This document shows, in pieces, positions 13,780 to 18,898 of a stretch of 18,898 nucleotides of DNA (position 1 is its first letter; every line of letters begins with the position of its first letter). Under the pieces are notes generated by a model that was not told where the DNA came from, did no database searches, and was given only the letters and a program-made list of their open reading frames with translations. Both the position numbers and the translations under genes were made by a program. The stretch is from JAXLYX01 sp046351215 (lineage in GTDB: Bacteria; Myxococcota_A; Polyangia; Polyangiales; Houyiibacteriaceae): assembly GCA_046351215.1 (NCBI GenBank), contig JAXLYX010000046.1, positions 1 to 18,898 on the forward strand, read 5' to 3'.

Positions 13780-15267
13780 CTACGAGAAGAGCGAGCGCGT
13801 CCCGCCGAAGCGCTCGAGGTAGCCCCGGAGACGTAGCTTCCGGACGGTGTTCTCCGAGCTCATGTAGCGGATCTGGCCGAAGATCGGCCGCTCCGGGGCC
13901 CACGGGCGGTCGAAGCGGCCGAGGACCCAGCCGATGCCCGAGTAGGAGTTCGGGTCGCGCCCGTCGAGCGCGTACCGATCGTTGAGGCGCACGAGGCGGG
14001 CGAAGGCCTCCTCCGGGCTCGGGCTCCACTCGAGGACCTTCTTGCCCCAGAGCATGCGGAGGTAGTTGTGGATCACGCCGGTCTCGAGCAGCTCGCGCTG
14101 GGCGGCGTTCCACACGGGATCGTGCGTCCGTGCCGCCTCGAGCTCCGCCTCGTCGTAGAGGTGGGGGCGGGGATCCGCCGCGTGCTTCGCCAGCGTCGCG
14201 CGGGCCCAGGCGGGCTGGCTCTCGTAGCGATCGTGGTCCGGATGCCTGCGCGCGAACGAGAAGCCGAGCTCGCGCCAGACGACGAGCTGGTCGAGGAAGG
14301 CCTCGCGCGCCGGATCGAGGCGGAAATACCCCTCGCGCTTGCCCCCGTTCGGCACGAGCGCCGAGGGATCGAAGCGCTCGCCCACGACGGCGCGGAAGAT
14401 CGCGTGCGCCGAGACGTGACCGAAGTGGAGGTAGGGCGAGAGGCCGCTCGTCGCATGGACCTCGGGGTCGTTGCGCTCGCCGTAGCGCGGGAGCCCCTCG
14501 CGGACGAAGCGGGCGAGGCGCTCCTCGGCTCGGCGGGGGCCGCCGGGCATCCCGTCGACGACGGGCACCGCGTGGTCGATCGGGAGCGAGGCGAGGAGGC
14601 CCGGGGCACGGAGGGAGTCCGGGGACCACGACGGCCAGCGCGCCTGCACGGCCGCGGGCAGTCGAGCGCGGGGCAGACCCTCGAGACCCTCGAGGGGACG
14701 CTCGGACGGGTAGGTGGCGAGGTGCACGGGCAGGAGCTTCTGTGCCTCGCGACGGTAGGCGTAGGCGCTCGCATGGTCGGCCGAGATCGCTCGCATGGGC
14801 ACGAGGCCGTTCGAGTCGACCGCGACGACCGCGACGTCGAGCTTCGCGGCGGCGGCGGCCACCATGCGGGGCAGGAAGAAGGCCGGGAAGTCGTCCGTCA
14901 CGACGACGCAGGCGTCGCCCGCGAGGGCTTCGAGCAGGCCGCTCCCCTCGCCCGGCCGGCGTTCCACGTAGGCGTGGTGGACCACGTTCGCGCGAGCCGC
15001 CTCCTCGGCGTTCTCCGCCATCCCGGAGAGGACGAAGGCGTGGAGACGATCGCTCGCGTGCGGATAGCCGACGCGTAGCGCCTCGAGCACCACGAGCGGG
15101 CGGCCGAAGGCGCGGGCGAGCTCCACTGCGAGATCGAGGGCGAAGCTCGAGCGCAGCCGTCTCGCCGCCGTGATCCAGTGGAGCACGTACCCGCGCTCGG
15201 GCCTCGGTGGTCGGTCGTTCACGAGCCGGAGCCGGGCGCTCGGAACGGTGGTCGCGGGAAGGAGCAT
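13780..15267 (-). CDS. phr: Class II-like deoxyribodipyrimidine photolyase
   Basis: A 495-residue flavoprotein of the photolyase/cryptochrome superfamily. The N-terminal Rossmann domain starts with GYVLHWITAARRLRSSFALD (26-45), as in class II CPD photolyases. The C-terminal FAD domain has HNYLRMLWGKKVLEW (400-414), RLNDRYALDGRDPNSYSGIG (427-446) and ERPIFGQIRYMSSENTVRK (459-477), all family signatures. The enzyme should bind reduced FAD and use near-UV/blue light to split cyclobutane pyrimidine dimers in DNA. It deviates from textbook class II sequences at GRFDRPW (450-456), where plant and animal enzymes usually have a G-V/I-HDR-x-W pattern. This suggests a distinct bacterial subgroup. No Shine-Dalgarno is obvious before the ATG at 15267. 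TTGCGC-N17-GAGAGT just upstream is a weak promoter candidate. It is divergent from the methyltransferase gene. Confidence 0.9.
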   Translation of the reverse strand: MLLPATTVPSARLRLVNDRPPRPERGYVLHWITAARRLRSSFALDLAVELARAFGRPLVVLEALRVGYPHASDRLHAFVLSGMAENAEEAARANVVHHAYVERRPGEGSGLLEALAGDACVVVTDDFPAFFLPRMVAAAAAKLDVAVVAVDSNGLVPMRAISADHASAYAYRREAQKLLPVHLATYPSERPLEGLEGLPRARLPAAVQARWPSWSPDSLRAPGLLASLPIDHAVPVVDGMPGGPRRAEERLARFVREGLPRYGERNDPEVHATSGLSPYLHFGHVSAHAIFRAVVGERFDPSALVPNGGKREGYFRLDPAREAFLDQLVVWRELGFSFARRHPDHDRYESQPAWARATLAKHAADPRPHLYDEAELEAARTHDPVWNAAQRELLETGVIHNYLRMLWGKKVLEWSPSPEEAFARLVRLNDRYALDGRDPNSYSGIGWVLGRFDRPWAPERPIFGQIRYMSSENTVRKLRLRGYLERFGGTRSLFS

Positions 15268-15350
15268 CGGGGAAGCCCGACTCTCGGGATCCGGGGCGAC
15301 CCGCGCAAGGCCCCGACGAGGTCCGCATTGGCCCGGCGGGCGCGGCGGGA

Positions 15351-15356
15351 TATCGT
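15351..15356 (+). promoter_or_regulatory. Candidate -10 element (TATCGT) for leaderless transcription of the methyltransferase
   Basis: TATCGT is followed by 8 bases (CGCCCCGC) and then GTG at 15365. It is an AT-rich spot in an otherwise very GC-rich 97-base divergent gap, with no Shine-Dalgarno. It supports the GTG start over longer upstream extensions of the same frame. Confidence 0.4.
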
Positions 15357-15364
15357 CGCCCCGC

Positions 15365-16129
15365 GTGGACCTCCGCGAGATCCCCCAGGACGCCCGGACC
15401 GGGCCCTCACGACGGCATCCCTGGGAGGTCGCGCGCGCGGCGTTCTTCGAGGCCCTGGTGGGCCCGCTCGTCGCCGCTCGCCCCTGTCGCGTCCTCGACG
15501 TCGGCGCGGGCGACGCGTTCGTGGGCGCCGAGCTGGCCGCGTCCTTCGGGGAACGGGTCGTCGTGACCTGCGTCGATCCGGGCTACGCGACGCTCGGACG
15601 CCCCGCGTGCGCCGGCGTCCGCCTCCTCGATCGCATCCCGGAAGAGCGCTTCGATCTCCTGCTCCTGCTCGACGTGCTCGAGCACGTCGAGGACGACCTC
15701 GGCCTGCTCTCGGACCTCGTGCGCTCGAACCTCGGCGACGGAGCCCACGTCCTCGTCTCCGTGCCGGCTTGGCCCGGGCTCTACGCGCGCCACGATCGCG
15801 CGCTCGGCCACCATCGCCGCTACCGTCCTCGCGAGCTCCACGCCCTGCTCTCGCGGGCGGGGCTCGAGCGGCTCGAGGGCGGCGGCCTCTTCCACTCGCT
15901 CGTGCTGCCCCGCGCCGCCACCGTGCTCGCCGAGCGCCTTCGCGGCGATGCGGCCGAGGTGGGAGCTCCGCCTCCGCTCGAGTGGCGGAAGGGACCCGTC
16001 GTCACGGGCGCCGTCTCGACGGCGCTCGGCCTCGACAATCGCGTCTCGCGACTCGCCTCGCGTCTCGGCCTCGGGCTCCCGGGCCTCTCCGAGTGGGCGC
16101 TCGCCCGCGTGCCGACGAGGGCCCGATGA
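15365..16129 (+). CDS. Class I SAM-dependent methyltransferase
   Basis: 254 residues from a GTG start. Motif I VLDVGAGDAF (43-52) binds S-adenosylmethionine, and the acidic post-I residue is in TCVDPGY (68-74). DVLEHVEDD (103-111) and VLVSVPAW (129-136) are motifs II/III of Methyltransf_11/23-type enzymes. GHHRRYRPRELHALLSRAGL (148-167) is a conserved acceptor-side block often seen in such enzymes next to glycosyltransferases. No membrane helix is evident. The substrate is unknown; the downstream, ATGA-coupled glycosyltransferase suggests a sugar or lipid-linked intermediate. The frame is open upstream to 15170, but that part is antisense to the photolyase and has no family similarity. The GTG at 15365 sits 8 bases after a TATCGT hexamer and just before the conserved part, so I chose it. 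Confidence 0.85.
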   Translation: MDLREIPQDARTGPSRRHPWEVARAAFFEALVGPLVAARPCRVLDVGAGDAFVGAELAASFGERVVVTCVDPGYATLGRPACAGVRLLDRIPEERFDLLLLLDVLEHVEDDLGLLSDLVRSNLGDGAHVLVSVPAWPGLYARHDRALGHHRRYRPRELHALLSRAGLERLEGGGLFHSLVLPRAATVLAERLRGDAAEVGAPPPLEWRKGPVVTGAVSTALGLDNRVSRLASRLGLGLPGLSEWALARVPTRAR

Positions 16130-16986
16130 GCGGAGCCCGACGCCTCGTCTGGGTCGTTCCCTGCTTCGAGGAGGCTTCCCGTCTCCGGGAAGCGGAGCTC
16201 CTGCGGCTCGCGCGGAGCGAAGGGACCTCCCTCCTCCTCGTGGACGACGGCTCGCGCGATGCGACTCGGACCCGCCTGCAGGCGATCGCGGGCGAGGAGC
16301 CCCGCCGCGTCGAGGTCCTCGCCCTCGAGCGGAACCGCGGCAAGGCCGAGGCCGTTCGCCTCGGGATGCAGCGGGCTCTCGAAGGCGGCGCCGAGATCGT
16401 CGGGTATGCCGACGCCGATCTCGCGACGCCCGTCGACGAGCTCGTCCGTCTCGCCGAGGTCCTCGACGCGGAGGAGGCCGACGCCGTGCTCGGCTCCCGC
16501 GTGAACCTCCACGGCTCGCGCATCGAACGCGACCCGCGCCGCCATTATCTCGGCCGCGTCTTCGCGACGCTCGCATCCCTCGTGTTGCGCACGCCGATCT
16601 ACGACACGCAGTGCGGCGCCAAGCTCTTCCGACGGGCCCCTGCCCTCGAGGCGGCGCTCTCCGCCCCCTTCCTCTCCCGCTGGGTCTTCGACGTCGAGTT
16701 GATCGGTCGGATCCTCGCCCAGGGCGGCGAGAGCTACCGCCTCGTCGAAGTGCCCCTCCGCGCCTGGAAGGACGTCGGCGGCTCGAAGCTGCGTCCGCGC
16801 GACTTCGCCCGAGCGGCCCTGGACCTCGGCCGGATCGAGCTCGACCTCGACAAGCGCCGGAAGCCCGGGCGTCCCGCCCAGGGCGACGAGCCGTACACGC
16901 CGGCGCTCACTCCCTCGTCCCGAACGGATTCGGCTGCCACATCCTCACCGCGAGCAAGAGGGGGATCAGGAAGTACGGGCCGTTGA
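16126..16986 (+). CDS. Family 2 glycosyltransferase, ALG5/dolichyl-phosphate glucosyltransferase-like
   Basis: A 286-residue GT-A enzyme. Motifs in order: WVVPCFEEASRL (9-20), LLLVDDGSRDAT (37-48), ERNRGKAEAVRLGM (68-81), the DXD-type metal site YADADLATP (94-102), LGSR (122-125), YDTQCGAKLFRR (159-170), and WVFDVELIGRIL (186-197) with GSKLRPRDF (219-227). The TQCG-K-LF and FDVEL motifs are hallmarks of the polyprenyl-phosphate glycosyltransferases related to eukaryotic ALG5. It probably transfers a sugar from a nucleotide donor to a membrane polyprenyl phosphate, although no membrane helix is present here. The ATG overlaps the methyltransferase stop (ATGA, 16126-16129). The last 26 residues (from about 261) are low-complexity Ser/Thr/Arg/Gly and lie antisense to the converging EXPERA-like gene (80-bp overlap). 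Confidence 0.88.
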   Translation: MSGARRLVWVVPCFEEASRLREAELLRLARSEGTSLLLVDDGSRDATRTRLQAIAGEEPRRVEVLALERNRGKAEAVRLGMQRALEGGAEIVGYADADLATPVDELVRLAEVLDAEEADAVLGSRVNLHGSRIERDPRRHYLGRVFATLASLVLRTPIYDTQCGAKLFRRAPALEAALSAPFLSRWVFDVELIGRILAQGGESYRLVEVPLRAWKDVGGSKLRPRDFARAALDLGRIELDLDKRRKPGRPAQGDEPYTPALTPSSRTDSAATSSPRARGGSGSTGR

Positions 16987-17395
16987 ACCCGAAGAAGACC
17001 CCGAGGTTCGTCGCCATCTGGCCCGAGAGCAGCTCCCAGCCGAAGAACTCGAGGACCCCGACCACCATCGTGCCCGCGTACATCAGCGCGAGCGGACGGA
17101 TGCCGTTCACGCCCTTCGCGAAGGCCCAGACGAGCGACGCGGTGATCAGCGGGAAGACGAGGCCCGAGAAGTAGAGCCTCACGCGCAGCGGGAGCGGATT
17201 CGACGCGAAGAACGCGTCGCCCGCGAGCTCCGCGTAGAACGCGTTGGCGTCCCCGAACGGTCCGCTCGTGATGCCGAGCGCGTGCGGCGTGTCCGAGAAG
17301 AGCGACGAGCAGGTGAAGAGCGCGAAGGCGACGACGAAGAACCAGTCGCGCTTCCGCTCGGAGAGCGGCAGTCCGCGGGGGGCACGTTCCAGCAT
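16907..17395 (-). CDS. Four-helix membrane protein resembling the EXPERA (TMEM97/emopamil-binding protein) family
   Basis: 162 residues with four hydrophobic segments: about 18-32 (DWFFVVAFALFTCSSLF), 76-92 (FSGLVFPLITASLVWAF), 102-120 (LALMYAGTMVVGVLEFFGW) and 132-152 (GVFFGFNGPYFLIPLLLAVR). Features matching EXPERA proteins are an acidic residue after helix 1, the pattern ...LYFSGLVFPL before helix 2, and a PY-x-L-IP-x-LLA-x-R-M closing helix. EXPERA members in eukaryotes act on sterols or bind sterol-like ligands; bacterial roles are unclear to me, so function is left open. The ATG at 17395 has AGAGGG six bases upstream, usable as a Shine-Dalgarno. TGG-TAGAGG could equally serve as an extended -10 seven bases from the ATG. 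It is divergent from galE (75-base gap) and its 3' end overlaps the glycosyltransferase gene. Confidence 0.72.
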   Translation of the reverse strand: MLERAPRGLPLSERKRDWFFVVAFALFTCSSLFSDTPHALGITSGPFGDANAFYAELAGDAFFASNPLPLRVRLYFSGLVFPLITASLVWAFAKGVNGIRPLALMYAGTMVVGVLEFFGWELLSGQMATNLGVFFGFNGPYFLIPLLLAVRMWQPNPFGTRE

Positions 17396-17470
17396 GGCGA
17401 ACCCTCTACCACGGGCCGCCTTGTCCGTGTGGGCGTTCCTGCGCATCCTGCGCCCCCGAGGGACCCACGC

Positions 17471-18484
17471 ATGCTGCTCGTCACCGGCGGCGCCGGCTAC
17501 ATCGGATCGCATACCTCGGTCGAGCTCCTCTCGGCCGGTCACGACGTCGTCGTCTACGACAACTTCGCGAACTCCTCGCCGAAGGTCCTCGATCGCATCG
17601 AGGAGCTCGCCGGCCGGCGGCCGATCCTCGTCGAAGCGGATCTGCGCGACGGAGCCGCCCTGCGGCGCGTCTTCTCGGAGCATCCCATCGAGGGCGTGAT
17701 CCACTTCGCGGGCCTGAAGGCGGTCGGCGAGTCGGTCGCCGAGCCGCTCCGCTACTACGACCACAACGTCGTCGGCACCGTCCGGCTCCTCGAGGCGATG
17801 GCCGAGGCCGGCTGCGCGAAGCTCGTCTTCAGCTCGTCGGCGACGGTCTACGGCGTGCCCGAGGTCCTGCCGATCCCCGAGACCGCGGCGCTCTCGGCGA
17901 CGAGTCCCTACGGCCAGACGAAGCTCACGATCGAGCACATGCTCCGCGACGTCGCCGCGAGCGATGCCGCGTCGAGCTTCGTGCTGCTCCGCTACTTCAA
18001 TCCGGTCGGCGCCCATCCCTCGGGTCGGATCGGCGAGGATCCGCGGGGCATTCCGAACAACCTCATGCCCTTCGTGACGCAGGTCGCGATCGGGCGTCGC
18101 GAGTTCCTCGGCGTGTTCGGCGACGACTACGACACCGTCGACGGCACCGGCGTGCGCGACTACATCCACGTCGTCGATCTCGCCAAGGGTCACGTGCGTG
18201 CTTGGGAGAAGCTCCGCACGAGCGCGCCCGTCGGCTGCGTCCCCGTGAACCTCGGAACCGGTCGCGGCTACTCCGTGCTCCAGGTGGTCGAGGCCTTCTC
18301 CCACGTGCTCGGGCGTCCCCTCCCGTACCGCATCGCCCCGAGGCGACCGGGCGACGTGCCCGTCTGCTTCGCGGACGCCCGCTTCGCCGAGGAATTCCTC
18401 GGCTGGCGCGCCGAGCTCGATCTCGACGCGATGTGCCGGGATTCCTGGCGCTTCCAGCAGGCGAATCCGGACGGCATCGGATGA
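17471..18484 (+). CDS. galE: UDP-glucose 4-epimerase
   Basis: 337 residues, almost exactly the length of E. coli GalE (338). The NAD-binding glycine motif is GGAGYIGS (6-13). The catalytic triad positions are present: Ser123 (or neighbouring Ser) in FSSSATVYG, and Tyr147-x-x-x-Lys151 in SPYGQTKLT. The GalE signature RYFNPVGAHPSGRIGEDPRG continues into GIPNNLMPFVTQVAIGRREF, and GTGVRDYIHVVDLAKGH is also present. It interconverts UDP-glucose and UDP-galactose in the cytoplasm using bound NAD+. This supplies UDP-galactose for polysaccharide and glycolipid synthesis, fitting the glycosyltransferase gene nearby. Start: the ATG at 17471 coincides with the beginning of the Rossmann strand and has GAGGGA 7 bases upstream. 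TTGTCC-N17-CATCCT is a weak promoter candidate. No galT or galK is adjacent, so a biosynthetic rather than catabolic role is likely. Confidence 0.96.
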   Translation: MLLVTGGAGYIGSHTSVELLSAGHDVVVYDNFANSSPKVLDRIEELAGRRPILVEADLRDGAALRRVFSEHPIEGVIHFAGLKAVGESVAEPLRYYDHNVVGTVRLLEAMAEAGCAKLVFSSSATVYGVPEVLPIPETAALSATSPYGQTKLTIEHMLRDVAASDAASSFVLLRYFNPVGAHPSGRIGEDPRGIPNNLMPFVTQVAIGRREFLGVFGDDYDTVDGTGVRDYIHVVDLAKGHVRAWEKLRTSAPVGCVPVNLGTGRGYSVLQVVEAFSHVLGRPLPYRIAPRRPGDVPVCFADARFAEEFLGWRAELDLDAMCRDSWRFQQANPDGIG

Positions 18485-18495
18485 GCGAACGGGCG

Positions 18496-18501
18496 TATGC
18501 T
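18496..18501 (+). promoter_or_regulatory. Candidate -10 element (TATGCT) for leaderless transcription of the DUF2834 gene
   Basis: TATGCT is followed by CGCCGGC (7 bases) and the ATG at 18509. The hexamer contains an in-frame ATG (18497) that would otherwise be taken as the start. The promoter reading favours 18509. It lies 12 bases after the galE stop. Confidence 0.45.
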
Positions 18502-18508
18502 CGCCGGC

Positions 18509-18838
18509 ATGCGTCCTCGTGAAGCCGTCTACCTCGTCCTCGCCCTCGTCGGTCTCGGCCTGACGTGGTGGAACAACCTCTCGTTCCTCGTCGAGCACGG
18601 CTACGTCTTCGACGTGGCCACCTTCGTCCGCGAGTCGGGCTCGACGGCCGCCGCTCGTTCCCTCGCCTGGGATCTCACGATCGGCTCGACCGCCTTCCTC
18701 GTCTGGATGTGGCCCGAGGCGAAGCGGCTCGGCATGAAGCCGCTCGTCTGGTTCGTCGTGACGATGACGATCGCGTTCGCGTTCGCGGCGCCGCTCTTCC
18801 TCTTCTTCCGCGAGCGGAAGCTGCGCGCTCAGGGGTAG
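18509..18838 (+). CDS. DUF2834 family small membrane protein
   Basis: 109 residues (113 if the ATG at 18497 is used). It matches the DUF2834 pattern (PF11196, function unknown): helix 1 with VYLVLALVGLGLTWWNNLSF, then a polar segment VFDVATFVRESG, helix 2 around LAWDLTIGSTAFLVWMWPEA, helix 3 around VWFVVTMTIAFAFAAPLFLF, and a closing FFRERK. Three membrane helices with a short cytoplasmic basic tail are predicted. The WDLTIGSTAFLVWM and PLFLFFRER motifs are the most family-like. It lies 24 bases downstream of galE, so it may be co-transcribed, yet a TATGCT hexamer 7 bases before the ATG suggests its own leaderless transcript. No function can be assigned. Confidence 0.82.
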   Translation: MRPREAVYLVLALVGLGLTWWNNLSFLVEHGYVFDVATFVRESGSTAAARSLAWDLTIGSTAFLVWMWPEAKRLGMKPLVWFVVTMTIAFAFAAPLFLFFRERKLRAQG

Positions 18839-18856
18839 GGCCCCTCTCGCCGAGGG
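18831..18856 (+). terminator. Two overlapping short hairpins after the DUF2834 stop, weak terminator candidate
   Basis: AGGGG/CCCCT (18831-18835 with 18841-18845) and CCCTC/GAGGG (18842-18846 with 18852-18856) each form a 5-bp stem with a 5-base loop and are mutually exclusive. Only AGTTGG follows, not a U-tract. They could end the galE-DUF2834 transcript before the next promoter, but the evidence is weak. Confidence 0.25.
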
Positions 18857-18858
18857 AG

Positions 18859-18888
18859 TTGGTCATCGTGGTGGCAAAATGCTACCTT
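18859..18888 (+). promoter_or_regulatory. Promoter with extended -10 (TGC-TACCTT) ahead of a gene starting at 18895
   Basis: TTGGTC (18859-18864) is a -35 candidate. After 18 bases comes TACCTT (18883-18888), preceded by TG plus one base, i.e. an extended -10. CGATGC (6 bases) then leads to an ATG at 18895-18897. This again predicts transcription beginning on the start codon. Only four bases of the possible coding region lie inside the window, so the product is unknown. Confidence 0.5.
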
Positions 18889-18898
18889 CGATGCATGG

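Noticed and set aside
15170..15364. Longer N-terminus for the methyltransferase
   Set aside because: This part lies antisense to the photolyase start and its promoter gap and has no family similarity. The GTG at 15365 fits both the domain boundary and the -10-like hexamer.
18497..18508. ATG at 18497 as the DUF2834 start
   Set aside because: It falls inside the TATGCT hexamer and adds only four residues. The ATG at 18509 has the 7-base spacing seen at the other candidate leaderless genes. The choice stays uncertain.
1..18898. Mobile elements, CRISPR arrays, tRNA or rRNA genes, toxin-antitoxin or phage-defence genes
   Set aside because: I found no transposase or integrase motifs, no regularly spaced repeats, no cloverleaf-like or rRNA-like sequence, and no compositional break suggesting an island.

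Overview
This is an 18.9-kb stretch of a very GC-rich bacterial chromosome (about 70% GC by eye, not computed). Coding frames end almost every codon in G or C, so many long antisense open frames are artefacts. The gene families (FHA-linked CpaF-like ATPase, Hsp70 with a DnaK-related C-terminal region, DUF2804, a V4R/DUF2378-like protein, class II-like photolyase) suggest Myxococcota, perhaps Polyangia. That placement is an inference from protein style, not a database match. I see no rRNA, tRNA, CRISPR array, insertion sequence or phage gene. Genes are tightly packed and no gap exceeds about 180 bases.

Layout. (1) 2-154 (+): the last 50 codons of an EAL-type c-di-GMP phosphodiesterase. (2) 165-4893 (-): an Hsp70-family protein followed by an FHA/CpaF-like protein whose Walker A lysine is missing. 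(3) 5072-5671 (+): an orphan REC-LuxR response regulator, divergent from hsp70. (4) 5696-6412 (-): a V4R/DUF2378-like protein. (5) 6492-12080 (+): a four-gene operon joined by ATGA overlaps, made of a type I-secretion-like ABC protein, an HlyD-type adaptor, a TolC-type outer-membrane protein and an HTATIP2-like Rossmann protein. (6) 12104-13147 (+): DUF2804. (7) 13166-15267 (-): a class II-like photolyase followed by a small tail-anchored protein. (8) 15365-16986 (+): a SAM methyltransferase coupled to an ALG5-like family 2 glycosyltransferase, whose tail overlaps (9) a four-helix EXPERA-like membrane protein (16907-17395, -). (10) 17471-18838 (+): galE and a DUF2834 membrane protein. (11) A further gene appears to start at 18895.

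How the genes fit together. The ABC/HlyD/TolC set has the parts of a complete tripartite envelope-spanning exporter. However, the ABC protein has lost the Walker A lysine, Q-loop glutamine, signature SGGQ and H-loop histidine while keeping the Walker B Asp-Glu. Either it does not hydrolyse ATP in the usual way or it needs a partner encoded elsewhere. Together with the lysine-less CpaF-like protein, the window holds two independent probable pseudo-ATPases. The methyltransferase, glycosyltransferase and GalE suggest surface glycan or lipid-linked sugar metabolism.

Regulation. Six transcription-unit starts (hsp70, the response regulator, DUF2804, the methyltransferase, DUF2834 and the gene at the right edge) have a TAnnnT -10-like hexamer ending exactly 6-8 bases before the start codon. 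None has a convincing Shine-Dalgarno sequence. This is the layout expected for leaderless mRNAs. Operon-internal genes such as the HlyD adaptor instead have strong Shine-Dalgarno sites.
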